DNA from: JANQJA01 sp047947185
Lineage (GTDB): Bacteria > Pseudomonadota > Gammaproteobacteria > Pseudomonadales > Azotimanducaceae
Length of the DNA: 64,000 bases
NCBI GenBank assembly: GCA_047947185.1
Contig: CP170502.1
Location: 310,001 to 374,000, forward strand
Direction: 5' to 3'
Shown here: positions 1-8,007 of the stretch, piece after piece
How the letters are laid out: the number at the start of each line of letters is the position of its first letter
Numbering within the stretch: the first letter of the stretch is position 1
The notes under the pieces: model-generated
What the model was told of the DNA's origin: nothing
Seen by the model: the letters and a program-made list of their open reading frames with translations, nothing else
Databases searched by the model: none
Translations under genes and position numbers: made by a program

Positions 1-251
1 ATGACGCGGCAAAAAGACGTGATGCGGGTGAAAACGTGGTGGCACTCGCGGCCAGCTGCAAGCTGTTTGCCACGGAGATGGTGGGTCGCGTGGCTGATCG
101 CGCGGTCCAGATTCACGGTGGCGCCGGCTATGTGGAAGAGTATGGCATTGAGCGTTTCTACCGGGATGTTCGCCTGTTCCGGATATATGAAGGTACATCA
201 CAAATCCAGCAGACTGTCATTGCCCGTGACATGATCAGGCGGGCTGAGTAA
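1..251 (+). CDS. acyl-CoA dehydrogenase, C-terminal end (5' partial)
   Basis: The reading frame is already open at the window edge (first whole codon at base 3) and ends at the TGA at 249-251, so only about 82 residues are seen. They match the C-terminal helical domain of acyl-CoA dehydrogenases: QIHGGAGYVEEYGIERFYRD, then the RIYEGTSQIQ motif, whose Glu is the catalytic base in the MCAD-type families. The enzyme would oxidise an acyl-CoA to the 2-enoyl-CoA with FAD. Substrate length cannot be judged from this fragment. A MerR-type regulator follows on the same strand after about 130 bases. Confidence 0.9.
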   Translation, partial: DAAKRRDAGENVVALAASCKLFATEMVGRVADRAVQIHGGAGYVEEYGIERFYRDVRLFRIYEGTSQIQQTVIARDMIRRAE

Positions 252-378
252 GCGGGGCCCCGGGCCCGGCGAGATGCAGAGAAGCTTTTGTTGCTATTAT
301 CCCGGGACACAACAGGAAAAACAGCCTTGATCCGGCCAGTCTGCAAACAGGGCCGGCGGCTAGCAACAGTACCGGAAG

Positions 379-1203
379 ATGAAAGGATATTCGACCCGAG
401 AAGTCGCAGAATTGCTGGAGCTGTCCCCGGCGGTCATTCGTGACATCGCGCGTGGCGTGCTCGACCCCGACAAGGGCCCCAAGGGGCGTTACCGCTTCAG
501 CTTCCAGGACATTATTGTACTGCGGACCGCCAAGGAACTGTTGGGGGCGGGTGTTCGCCGGTCGCGTATCAACCGGAGCCTGCTGTCGCTGCAGCAGCGC
601 TTGCCGCAAAACCGGCCCCTGACAGCGCTTCGCATCAGCGGCGACGGCGGGCAGGTTGTGATCCGCGACCAGGAACAGGTCTATAACCCCGAGTCGGGCC
701 AGTTCCACTTCAACTTCTCTGTGGCTGATCTTGCCGGCAGTGTCGCACCGCTGGCGCGCCGCGCCGTGGCAGATGCGTCCGCCTCGGAGGAACAGTTAAC
801 CAGTGATGACTGGTTTGACCTGGGCGTCGACCTGGAAGCCGTGAGCCCTGATGACGCGCCGGCGGCTTATGAGCGTGCGCTTGAACTGGATCCCTCGCAT
901 TCGGACGCCCATGTGAACCTGGGCAGGTTACAGCAGGAGTCTGGTGACTATACCAACGCGGAGCAACATTACCTGGCAGCACTCAGCACGGAACCCGATA
1001 ATGTCCTGGCGGCGTTTAACCTGGGTACATTGCTGGAGGACATGGGCAGAATCCACGATGCTATTGAAGCCTACAAACGTGCAGCCTCCTTTGCGGATGC
1101 GCACTACAATCTTTCCAGGCTTTATGAACTGATTGGCCAACACACCGAAGCCCTGAAACACCTGCGCACCTATCGAACGCTGATCGACCCCTCGCAGGGT
1201 TGA
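379..1203 (+). CDS. MerR-family regulator fused to TPR repeats
   Basis: This 274-residue protein has a MerR-type winged helix at about residues 3-70 (YSTREVAELLELSPAVIRDI and an R-Y-R-F-S-F-Q-D wing). A linker follows, and then about 135 residues of tetratricopeptide repeats (residues 130-265, with repeated A-Y-E-R-A-L-E-L-D-P and A-x-x-N-L-G-x-L signatures). The usual MerR coiled-coil and effector domain is absent, so it probably senses or acts through protein-protein contacts. DNA binding is inferred from the fold only. The target is unknown. The PilZ gene 54 bases downstream may be in the same transcript. Confidence 0.8.
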   Translation: MKGYSTREVAELLELSPAVIRDIARGVLDPDKGPKGRYRFSFQDIIVLRTAKELLGAGVRRSRINRSLLSLQQRLPQNRPLTALRISGDGGQVVIRDQEQVYNPESGQFHFNFSVADLAGSVAPLARRAVADASASEEQLTSDDWFDLGVDLEAVSPDDAPAAYERALELDPSHSDAHVNLGRLQQESGDYTNAEQHYLAALSTEPDNVLAAFNLGTLLEDMGRIHDAIEAYKRAASFADAHYNLSRLYELIGQHTEALKHLRTYRTLIDPSQG

Positions 1204-1257
1204 AGTACCCTGTTGCAGCCCCTAAGATCGGCATCTCGGTTGCCAGGAAAACCTGCT

Positions 1258-1605
1258 ATGGATAAGCGCAGCGAGTCGCGAGTCTCTCACAACATCCGTT
1301 TTTTTGTGCATGTACATGAATGTCAGGAAGATCCTGACCTGGTGGGCGTTTCTGTCGCCTGCGAGGCGGTGGACTTCTCGCCCAGCGGGCTGCAGTTTCG
1401 CACCGACCAGCAACTGATTCCCGGCAGCCTCCTCAATATCACCATTGGTATTGGTGAGCCTTTTGCCATGTTTCTGCTTCGCGGTGAGATACGCTGGGTG
1501 CGCCCGCTGGAGGGCGAATGGGCAATGGGTATACTCCTGCAGCGTGTGGCCGGAACCGACATCGAACTCTGGGAAAACGGTTTCGACGCGCGATTCGCCG
1601 GTTAG
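1258..1605 (+). CDS. PilZ domain protein (probable c-di-GMP effector)
   Basis: This is a 115-residue single-domain protein. The start is the ATG at 1258; an upstream TTG at 1213 is in frame but adds no family-like sequence. The PilZ c-di-GMP motifs are visible: R-S-E-S-R (R-x-x-x-R) at residues 4-8, and D-F-S-P-S-G (D-x-S-x-x-G) about 35 residues later. Ligand binding is therefore plausible. The output partner is not evident. A membrane diguanylate cyclase lies at 46228 in the same window but is not linked to it. The gene converges on the M28 peptidase and overlaps it by four bases. Confidence 0.85.
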   Translation: MDKRSESRVSHNIRFFVHVHECQEDPDLVGVSVACEAVDFSPSGLQFRTDQQLIPGSLLNITIGIGEPFAMFLLRGEIRWVRPLEGEWAMGILLQRVAGTDIELWENGFDARFAG

Positions 1606-2459
1606 CCCCCCTGCCTGTCGAGTGCGCGCAAGGTCTGGAGCGCAACACGATACCCATCATTGACAGCCGCCAGGTTGACGGTTTCGGCCCTGTCTCGCCG
1701 GGTGTGAACAACACGAAGCCCTGCCCGGTCCAGCGAATGAAGATTGAGCACGGGCACACCAGCGCGCCGGAACACCCGCCAGTCACCCACCGTTTCAGGC
1801 AGATTGTTGCTGCGTACCGCAATTGCCATCAGCCTTGCTACCCGGTGCGCCTGACAGGCGAGTGTCGGATCGGACCTTCTGTCAATGGTCACCGGTCCCA
1901 GGCCCAGGGTATCGATATTGATCATTGCACGGAGATTTGCCGGGTTGATTGATCTCGCATAGTGCGCCGAGCCGATCATCCCGGGTTCTTCCTCTCCAAA
2001 CAGCGCGAACACCAGGGTATGTTCGGGTGGATTGGCAACAAAGTAGGTCAAAAGGCGCAGGGTGGTCACGACACCGGTCCAGTTGTCGGCAACCCCGCTA
2101 CCCTGGCCGGCGCGATCGTAATGCGCCCCAACCAGGATCTGCTGCGGGCTGCGCCCGGTCAGCGTGCAAACCAGATTATGTTGTTTATGGCCCGGGATCG
2201 GCTCAACGCTGAGGTCCGGACAGGCTTCTGCCAGCAGCGCTTGGGCCCGCGCCTCACGGTCGGCATTGGCTCGTGGTGCCGCAAGAATCTGGTCCAGGTC
2301 CCGCCGCGACAGGTTGGCCAACGGATTACCCGCCGCCAGCACGCTGACCTGCCCCGTGCCGGTACAGTCGGGTGGCGCCACTGGCGCCGATGAACAGGCA
2401 GCCAACAGGAGCAATAGCGCAATACTAATGGATAACCGGGTTAAAGGTCTCAAGTGCAA
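1602..2459 (-). CDS. M28-family zinc peptidase, lipoprotein
   Basis: The protein begins with a lipoprotein signal (L-L-L-L-L-A-A-C), so it should be membrane-anchored in the envelope. Metal-ligand motifs of the M28 aminopeptidase family follow in order: G-A-H-Y-D, V-A-D-N-W-T-G, F-G-E-E-E-P-G, N-I-D-T-L-G and a late L-H-S-L-D. The start is uncertain. In-frame ATG 2516 or TTG 2531 would put about 40 residues ahead of the lipobox, whereas TTG 2459 gives a normal 22-residue signal peptide and was chosen. With that start the gene overlaps the DUF3301 gene by 35 bases. The substrate (peptide or aminoacyl compound) is unknown. Confidence 0.85.
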   Translation of the reverse strand: MHLRPLTRLSISIALLLLLAACSSAPVAPPDCTGTGQVSVLAAGNPLANLSRRDLDQILAAPRANADREARAQALLAEACPDLSVEPIPGHKQHNLVCTLTGRSPQQILVGAHYDRAGQGSGVADNWTGVVTTLRLLTYFVANPPEHTLVFALFGEEEPGMIGSAHYARSINPANLRAMINIDTLGLGPVTIDRRSDPTLACQAHRVARLMAIAVRSNNLPETVGDWRVFRRAGVPVLNLHSLDRAGLRVVHTRRDRAETVNLAAVNDGYRVALQTLRALDRQGG

Positions 2460-2739
2460 TCCGGATGACTTTCTGCCCCAGCAGTGTGAGTTGGCCTTCC
2501 CGGCGGGTGTCACCATCCTCGGTGTACTCAAAGCGATACTCGCGCCAGATGCGCCAACGCGCGCTGGCGTCCCGACTCAACGACAGTCGTTCAAGCTGTA
2601 CCGTCTGGTCCAGCAGTTGTACATCACACAGTTTGCACTCGCGCCGCGCAGCAATCACGGCAAGTTCCTTGCACCGCATGGCAGACTGCCAGTAGAGCGC
2701 AACCAGCCCAACAACAATTAACAGCAATAATTCGGTCAT
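2425..2739 (-). CDS. DUF3301 family membrane protein
   Basis: This is a 104-residue protein with one N-terminal membrane segment (residues 2-17, L-L-L-L-I-V-V-G-L-V-A-L-Y-W). A short basic and Cys-containing stretch follows (R-R-E-C-K-L-C-D-V-Q-L-L-D-Q-T-V), then W-R-I-W-R-E-Y-R-F-E-Y. That pattern is typical of the uncharacterised DUF3301 family of gammaproteobacteria. Its 3' end overlaps the M28 peptidase start, so the two are probably cotranscribed. The molecular function is unknown. Confidence 0.8.
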   Translation of the reverse strand: MTELLLLIVVGLVALYWQSAMRCKELAVIAARRECKLCDVQLLDQTVQLERLSLSRDASARWRIWREYRFEYTEDGDTRREGQLTLLGQKVIRIALETFNPVIH

Positions 2740-2771
2740 GTGGCCAGTTTATGCCAAACTTCATCGAGTAC

Positions 2772-2800
2772 TTAACAAAACCTGTGGTATCGCGTATATT
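2772..2800 (+). promoter_or_regulatory. sigma-70 promoter of tRNA-Ser
   Basis: TTAACA (2772-2777) and TATATT (2795-2800) are separated by exactly 17 bases, close to the sigma-70 consensus. Transcription would start near 2807, about 30 bases before the tRNA. Confidence 0.75.
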
Positions 2801-2835
2801 GCGCCGCTTCAAAGTTCTGAACCGGTTTGTGAAAC

Positions 2836-2925
2836 GGAGGGGTGGCAGAGCGGTTGAATGCACCGGTCTTGAAAACCGGCAAAGGGTTAAACCTTTCGTG
2901 GGTTCAAATCCCACCCCCTCCGCCA
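2836..2925 (+). tRNA. tRNA-Ser (anticodon UGA)
   Basis: This is a 90-base class II tRNA. The acceptor GGAGGGG (2836-2842) pairs with CCCCTCC (2915-2921), followed by discriminator G and an encoded CCA (2923-2925). The anticodon stem C-C-G-G-T / A-C-C-G-G encloses CT-TGA-AA, with TGA at 2870-2872. A long variable arm and the T-arm GGTTCAAATCC follow. The large variable arm and G73 are serine identity features. Confidence 0.97.
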
Positions 2926-2976
2926 CCACTGTCTGTCTTCACTTGCCCAGGCCGTCACTTTTTCCCGCAGGCAGCC

Positions 2977-3447
2977 CTAGAGCACGCGGTAGATACTGTA
3001 GGCTGTTTTTCCGTCTATCCGCTTGCCGATGCCAACCGCGACCATTTTGGTGAGATAGTCATATTTGGTGGCGTCTGTCTCAAAAACCGGCACAACACGC
3101 CAGTACATTCCCTGGTCGCTCCGGCTGATGATGCCCTTGTAGCTCATGTAAATGAGCGCGTCATCGTCGGTCCTGAGCGTCACCCGCACGTCCAGGTCCC
3201 GCGTGCCATCAGCCCGGGCTTTTATCCAGTCAGCACCCACATTCAGTACGGTGCCCTTGAGTCCCGGTCCCTCAAAACGTCCGCCCGTGATGGGCACAAC
3301 CGTTCTGGCCCCAATCAACTGGGGCGCTGTTGTATCAATGATGAAGTCCATGATGAACTCACCCCTGAGTTCATCACGTTTGGGTGTTTCCTCAGCCTGA
3401 ATCTGGGCAGCGCCCAGGAGCCAAAGGACAGTCAGCAGTATTCTCAT
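2977..3447 (-). CDS. DUF3237 domain protein with signal peptide
   Basis: The 156-residue protein has an N-terminal signal peptide (M-R-I-L-L-T-V-L-W-L-L-G-A-A-Q-I-Q-A) and is probably periplasmic. The mature part resembles the DUF3237 beta-barrel family: I-T-G-G-R-F-E-G-P-G-L-K-G-T-V, then A-D-G-T-R-D-L-D-V-R, ending with a W-R-V-V-P-V-F-E-T strand. The function of this family is not established. It lies on the minus strand 39 bases beyond the crotonase gene's stop and could share its transcript. Confidence 0.75.
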   Translation of the reverse strand: MRILLTVLWLLGAAQIQAEETPKRDELRGEFIMDFIIDTTAPQLIGARTVVPITGGRFEGPGLKGTVLNVGADWIKARADGTRDLDVRVTLRTDDDALIYMSYKGIISRSDQGMYWRVVPVFETDATKYDYLTKMVAVGIGKRIDGKTAYSIYRVL

Positions 3448-3486
3448 GGCAGTTCTCCATCAATGAAAAAAACCGGATGATCCGGA

Positions 3487-4263
3487 TCAGGCGTTCAGGT
3501 TGCGGCCGCGCGCCTGGACCTGGTTTCGCCGTTGTTCAAGTCCTGCAGCGGATCGGTCGCCGCTGTGAGCGGCAGACGCCCGTCGTTCCTCCGCAAGTCC
3601 CTGCGCCAGGTCATGTTCAAGACCAAAGTTGATCAGGCGGTGAACTTCCCGCATGGTGGGCTGGTCCGTGGCACAAATTTCCCGCGCGAGTCCGCGGCAA
3701 TGGGGCAGCAGGTCTTCAGGCGGCAGGACCCTGTTGACCAGTCCCCAGCGTTCCGCCGTGCTGGCATCAAGGTAGTTGCCGGTCAGGCTCAGTTCCCTGG
3801 CGCGCGACGCACCAATCAGGCGGGCAAGTCGCTGGGACAGACCCCAGCCGGGGACAACCCCCATATGCACATGCGTATCGGCAAAACGGGCCTGGGTAGA
3901 TGCAATGAGAATGTCGCAGAGCAGTGCAATCTCAAAGCCGCCTGTAATGGCATAGCCGTTGATAGCGCCAATAATCGGCTTGCCGACGTTCAACATGGCA
4001 TCTGCCAGGTCCACCCCACCGGCACTTTCACCGGGCCGGCCCAGACCCTGCTGACCAAGTTCCTTCAGATCCAGGCCAGCGGAAAAAGCTCGTCCGGATC
4101 CTGTCAGGATAATGACGCGTGTGGCTTCGTCCTCACGCAGCGCAACAAACGTATCTGTCAGGGCGCGTCGCAATGCGGTGGAAAGTGCATTGAGCGCATC
4201 GGGGCGGTTTAATGTGACTGTGGTGACAAACTCATCAGTCTCGGTAAGAATCACGTCGCTCAT
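3487..4263 (-). CDS. enoyl-CoA hydratase/isomerase (crotonase) family protein
   Basis: The 258-residue protein starts at ATG 4263, which has the Shine-Dalgarno AGGGAACTG; the frame stays open further upstream. Crotonase features are the S-A-G-L-D-L-K-E oxyanion region and the first catalytic Glu in G-G-F-E-I-A-L. The second Glu of true hydratases is missing: the strand reads A-D-T-H-V-H-M-G-V-V-P-G-W-G-L-S, so His stands where P-E-x-x-L-G is expected. It belongs to the ADTH...WGLS branch, and 2-enoyl-CoA hydration should not be assumed. It may act on another acyl-CoA thioester. Confidence 0.85.
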   Translation of the reverse strand: MSDVILTETDEFVTTVTLNRPDALNALSTALRRALTDTFVALREDEATRVIILTGSGRAFSAGLDLKELGQQGLGRPGESAGGVDLADAMLNVGKPIIGAINGYAITGGFEIALLCDILIASTQARFADTHVHMGVVPGWGLSQRLARLIGASRARELSLTGNYLDASTAERWGLVNRVLPPEDLLPHCRGLAREICATDQPTMREVHRLINFGLEHDLAQGLAEERRASAAHSGDRSAAGLEQRRNQVQARGRNLNA

Positions 4264-4413
4264 CAGTTCCCTGTCATTGTTATTCGTTAGTTCCTGTGGC
4301 CGAATTGCCGGGACGCTGATCGGAGGATACCATGACGACACCGCCTCCGGTTATCACCTGTCTCCAGGGTACAACCGGGCGTGCGTACCGGCTCCACCAA
4401 CGAGATACCAGCC

Positions 4414-6447
4414 ATGCGAATTGTCCTGCTCATATGCCTCGCTGCCCTGATTGCCGGCTGTGGCACCGAACCGGCAAAAGTCCAGCCCCCCGGGGTCAGG
4501 GCTGTCTCGTCCCATGCTGATCTGGTCACGGGCGGCGACATGCTCCTCAGCGGCCTGCCGGAAGGGGTATTGCTTGCGGTTAACGGAGACGTGGTCAGCC
4601 AGGAGTTGCGCGGCGACTACACGCTGGTGACGGGGCTGCCTGTGGGCGCACATGAACTGGTCGGCACGCTTGATAAGCGTGAGGTCCTGCGCTACCGGTT
4701 TACCAACTACCCTGCTGAAGGACCGGTAATTTCCGGGCCACACCAGATACCATTCTTTTGTGAAACCGAGGCATTTGAGGTGGGACCCGGGGCCGGCAAA
4801 CTGGGCCCGTCGGATTCGCCCGGGTGCCGGGTTGACCGCCGCTTTGACGGATTTATTACAAGTGCCGATGGCGGCTATATCACCTCGGGCGACCGGCAAC
4901 CGGAGGTTGTGGTAGAAACAGGTGTTATCAATCGGGCCATTTTCCAGGTGGCAATGCCAGCGTCATGGAATGGCAAGCTGATCTACGCGTTCGGCGGCGG
5001 ATGCCGTGGTGGCTGGTATCGGCAGGGCAGCAGCACGGGTGGTGTGCTGCAGGCGCCCCTGCTGAGCCGGGGGTTTGCCCTCGCCAGTGCGTCACTGAAT
5101 GTGTTTGGCGTCAACTGTAATGACCTGCTGGCGGCGGAGACCATGATGATGGTCAAGGAGCACTTTATCGAGCAATACGGGCCGCCTGCGTTCACCATTG
5201 GGTATGGTTGTTCCGGTGGCTCCTACCAGGGGCACCAGATTGGTGACAACTATCCTGGATTGCTGGACGGTATCCTGGTTGGCTGCAGCTTTCCGGAAGT
5301 AGGCCATGCGATGGTGTCGGTGCTGGTGGATAGCCGGTTGTTGAAGCGGTATTTCGACTGGGCTGCTGCGACGGGCGCCATGGCCTGGACATCAGCAGAA
5401 CAGAGGGCGGTAACCGGACTGGCCAGCGATGCTGCCCTGCTCGCTTTGTCCGACGGGGCTGCCAGGGTCGTCTCGGAGTTTCAGGAAGACTGGCCGTCGG
5501 CTGAGTTTGCGCCTGTTGTCCCGGTGAACGCGAGATTTGATCCTGTCGCCAACCGATCGGGTGCCCGGCCAACGCTGTTTGACCACACGGTCAATGTCTA
5601 TGGCAGGGACCCGGCAACCGGTTATGCTCGCTGGCCACTGGACAATCAGGGCGTGCAGTACGGGCTGCAGGCTTACCGCAGTGGTCTGATTTCAGCGACC
5701 CAGTTTGTTCACCTCAATGAGCACATTGGTGGTCTGGATCGCAACGGCGGCTTTGTCAGCGCCAGAATTGCGCATGATGAGGCAGCCACACGGGCTGCCT
5801 ACCAAAGTGGCAGGATCCTCGATGGTGGCGCGGGCCTGAACGAGATCCCCATTATTGACTATCGGGCCTGGGTTGATGGGCGTGCCGGTGGTGATACTCA
5901 CCTCGAATACCATACCTACAGCACCCGGGCACGCCTGCTTGCCGCAAATGGCAATATTGACAACCATGTGGTCCTGACCGAAGACGGCCTGTGCGAGGGG
6001 TGCTCACTATTCAGCCTCGATTCGCCCGTGCTGTCCGGCGCACTTGATGCCCTTGATGCCTGGCTTGTGGCTATTCGCTCCGATCGTGACCCGGGTAGTC
6101 AGGCCGACAGGATTCGACGGAACCGGCCACAGACGTTGACTGACGCCTGCTGGATCGACGGTGAAAAGCAGATAGAGCCCCAGCAGATGGCAGGCGGACG
6201 CTGCAACGAGGCGTTTCCTACCTATACTTATCCGCGCTATATCGCTGGTGCCCCAATCGCCAACAACATTATTGCCTGTACGCGACGACCGCTTGAGGCA
6301 TCTGACCTGGAAGGATTGTCCGTCGATCTGCAGTCGAGGATGGGCAAACTGTTTGCAGACGGCGTCTGTGACTGGGGCCAACCCGGCAGAGGTCAGGTGG
6401 GCCTTGAATCCACCTGGTGGCGGGTTGCTGTCAACGAACTACCCTGA
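4414..6447 (+). CDS. DUF6351 family lipoprotein, putative alpha/beta hydrolase
   Basis: The 677-residue protein starts at ATG 4414 with a lipoprotein signal (M-R-I-V-L-L-I-C-L-A-A-L-I-A-G-C), so it is predicted to be envelope-anchored. The G-P-V-I-S-G-P-H-Q-I-P-F-F-C segment is characteristic of DUF6351 as I recall that family. Residues near 265-269 read G-C-S-G-G followed by S-Y-Q-G-H-Q. This fits a serine-hydrolase nucleophile elbow (Ser267), similar in spacing to tannase/feruloyl-esterase proteins. A later I-D-N-H-V-V could carry the His. The substrate is unknown. It stands alone on its strand and converges with the DUF3859 gene. Confidence 0.75.
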   Translation: MRIVLLICLAALIAGCGTEPAKVQPPGVRAVSSHADLVTGGDMLLSGLPEGVLLAVNGDVVSQELRGDYTLVTGLPVGAHELVGTLDKREVLRYRFTNYPAEGPVISGPHQIPFFCETEAFEVGPGAGKLGPSDSPGCRVDRRFDGFITSADGGYITSGDRQPEVVVETGVINRAIFQVAMPASWNGKLIYAFGGGCRGGWYRQGSSTGGVLQAPLLSRGFALASASLNVFGVNCNDLLAAETMMMVKEHFIEQYGPPAFTIGYGCSGGSYQGHQIGDNYPGLLDGILVGCSFPEVGHAMVSVLVDSRLLKRYFDWAAATGAMAWTSAEQRAVTGLASDAALLALSDGAARVVSEFQEDWPSAEFAPVVPVNARFDPVANRSGARPTLFDHTVNVYGRDPATGYARWPLDNQGVQYGLQAYRSGLISATQFVHLNEHIGGLDRNGGFVSARIAHDEAATRAAYQSGRILDGGAGLNEIPIIDYRAWVDGRAGGDTHLEYHTYSTRARLLAANGNIDNHVVLTEDGLCEGCSLFSLDSPVLSGALDALDAWLVAIRSDRDPGSQADRIRRNRPQTLTDACWIDGEKQIEPQQMAGGRCNEAFPTYTYPRYIAGAPIANNIIACTRRPLEASDLEGLSVDLQSRMGKLFADGVCDWGQPGRGQVGLESTWWRVAVNELP

Positions 6448-6448
6448 T

Positions 6449-6489
6449 GCGCCGGAACACCAGACCGGGGTCGGCTAGCGATCCGGCGC
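6449..6489. other. stem-loop between convergent genes (possible bidirectional terminator)
   Basis: GCGCCGGA (6449-6456) pairs with TCCGGCGC (6482-6489). A small inner G-A-C-C / G-G-T-C stem also forms. The element lies just after the DUF6351 stop and spans the DUF3859 stop. No T-run follows on either strand, so intrinsic termination is uncertain. Confidence 0.45.
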
Positions 6490-6996
6490 CGTCTGTGACT
6501 CTGTTGGCACAACCGTAAACGTCTTCCGGATCAGCCTCGCGTTGTTGTGCCAGACTTCAAAAACCCATTCTCCAGGCACCATCTCCCAGGGTTCGTCGAA
6601 TGCATACCCATAAAAATCCCGATGTCCGATACGTATTTTTCGATTCTCGCGGGACTCTGTCCAGCTACGTCCACCGGGGCGCTTCAACCCTTCACCTGGA
6701 AACCTGATGATATTGGTGACGTTCATTTCGGCTCCCCGGGGCGAACTGTTGATAATGTACTGAAAGCCAAAATTGGTGCCGAGCGCCGCCGGGATGGTGT
6801 TGGTAAACTCGACAAAACGCACACCCTTGACGGCGTCGGCCGCCGGTGCCCGGGCGGAGAAGCCCGTCTGGCGCTGGCTGCTGGCCGCCTCGAAAATGCC
6901 ATAACCGGTAATCTCTGCGGCACGAATCTGCAGGTCGCTCGCGCCTAGCGCGGGTGACAGGATGAGTGGAAGGCATAACAGGACCAGTGCGCGCAT
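6475..6996 (-). CDS. DUF3859 domain protein, secreted
   Basis: The 173-residue protein begins with a cleavable signal peptide (M-R-A-L-V-L-L-C-L-P-L-I-L-S-P-A-L-G-A). The rest fits the DUF3859 family: an I-T-G-Y-G-I-F strand near the N-terminus, a long F-G-F-Q-Y-I-I-N strand, then W-E-M-V-P-G-E-W-V-F-E-V-W and a C-terminal L-I-R-K-T-F-T-V. It looks like an all-beta periplasmic protein of unknown role. No operon partner is visible. Confidence 0.75.
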   Translation of the reverse strand: MRALVLLCLPLILSPALGASDLQIRAAEITGYGIFEAASSQRQTGFSARAPAADAVKGVRFVEFTNTIPAALGTNFGFQYIINSSPRGAEMNVTNIIRFPGEGLKRPGGRSWTESRENRKIRIGHRDFYGYAFDEPWEMVPGEWVFEVWHNNARLIRKTFTVVPTESQTAPDR

Positions 6997-7208
6997 TGGG
7001 TTGCTTCGGTTTCAGTCAGGTTTTAACTTAGCAGAAAGCAGGACAAAGTTGCGAACCCCCGGGGCAATTTCCTGTCAAATACACCGTAACGGGGACCGGC
7101 GAGAGACAAACAGCCGTTGTGCGGTCAGTTGATACTGCTTGCTTTTGCCGGTGCCAACCGTAAACTTTTTGGCTTAATGTTTGTTTACCCTGAAAGGAGT
7201 TGAATTCC

Positions 7209-7889
7209 ATGGCTGATGCCCAATTTGTAACTGCTGATCGTCATTCGACAGTTGTTGCGACCAACAAGGTACTGCGCAACACCTATATGTTGCTTTCCAT
7301 GACGCTGCTGTTCAGCGCAGCCATGGCCGCCACTGCAATGGCAATGGATGTGCAGCACATGGGCTTTCTGCCACTGTTGGTGGCGTTTGGCGTGATGTTT
7401 GCCATCAACAAGTTCCGCAACAGTATCTGGGGACTTGTGCTGACTTTTGCCTTCACTGGCATCCTGGGCTTTTCGCTTGGACCCATCCTGAACCTCTATA
7501 TGGCAACTGCCGCCGGCACCCAGACGGTCATTACCGCTGCCTCCCTGACAGGCATGATTTTTCTCTCCCTCTCGGGCTATACGCTGGTCACCAAAAAAGA
7601 CTTCTCATTCATGAGCGGTTTTTTGATGACGGGCATGTGGGTTGTGATTGGCGCCATGCTGCTGATGTTTGTGGGTTCTTTCTTCGGCTTCTATGTCTCG
7701 GGCCTGCACCTTGCGCTGTCCGCTGCCATCGTCATCCTGATGTCAGGTTTTATCCTGTATGACACCAGCCGGATCATTAACGGCGGTGAGACCAACTACA
7801 TCATGGCGACTGTTTCTCTTTACCTCAGCATCTACAACCTGTTTGTCAGCCTGCTGCAGTTGCTCGGCGTGTTTGGCGGCGATGAGTAA
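7209..7889 (+). CDS. Bax inhibitor-1/YccA family membrane protein
   Basis: The 226-residue protein has about seven hydrophobic segments. The start is ATG 7209, preceded by the strong Shine-Dalgarno AAAGGAG; an in-frame TTG at 7200 lies too close to that site. Sequence features fit the bacterial BI-1/YccA family: N-K-V-L-R-N-T-Y near the N-terminus, F-T-G-I-L-G-F-S-L-G-P-I, and a C-terminal Y-D-T-S-R-I-I-N-G-G-E-T-N-Y. E. coli YccA modulates FtsH proteolysis; whether this copy does is inference. It is the first gene of the block syntenic with Pseudomonas, ahead of tusD, and is separated from it by a terminator. Confidence 0.93.
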   Translation: MADAQFVTADRHSTVVATNKVLRNTYMLLSMTLLFSAAMAATAMAMDVQHMGFLPLLVAFGVMFAINKFRNSIWGLVLTFAFTGILGFSLGPILNLYMATAAGTQTVITAASLTGMIFLSLSGYTLVTKKDFSFMSGFLMTGMWVVIGAMLLMFVGSFFGFYVSGLHLALSAAIVILMSGFILYDTSRIINGGETNYIMATVSLYLSIYNLFVSLLQLLGVFGGDE

Positions 7890-7957
7890 GTGACGGATTG
7901 AGGCGCTGACAGCAGCAATGCGTTAGCCGCCGGTCGAACACCGGCCATAGGAAAACG

Positions 7958-7991
7958 GCCCCGGCATGGTTATCATGCCGGGGCTTTTTTT
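7958..7991 (+). terminator. intrinsic terminator after the BI-1/YccA gene
   Basis: An 11-bp stem (GCCCCGGCATG, 7958-7968, with CATGCCGGGGC, 7974-7984) with a 5-base loop is followed by seven T (7985-7991). It separates the BI-1 gene from tusD, which starts only 17 bases later. The tus operon therefore needs readthrough or a promoter inside or near this region. Confidence 0.9.
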
Positions 7992-8007
7992 GTTACGAGC
8001 ATCGACC

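Noticed and set aside
4354..4899. 181-codon minus-strand ORF
   Set aside because: It overlaps the signal peptide and N-terminus of the DUF6351 gene and has no ribosome site or domain.
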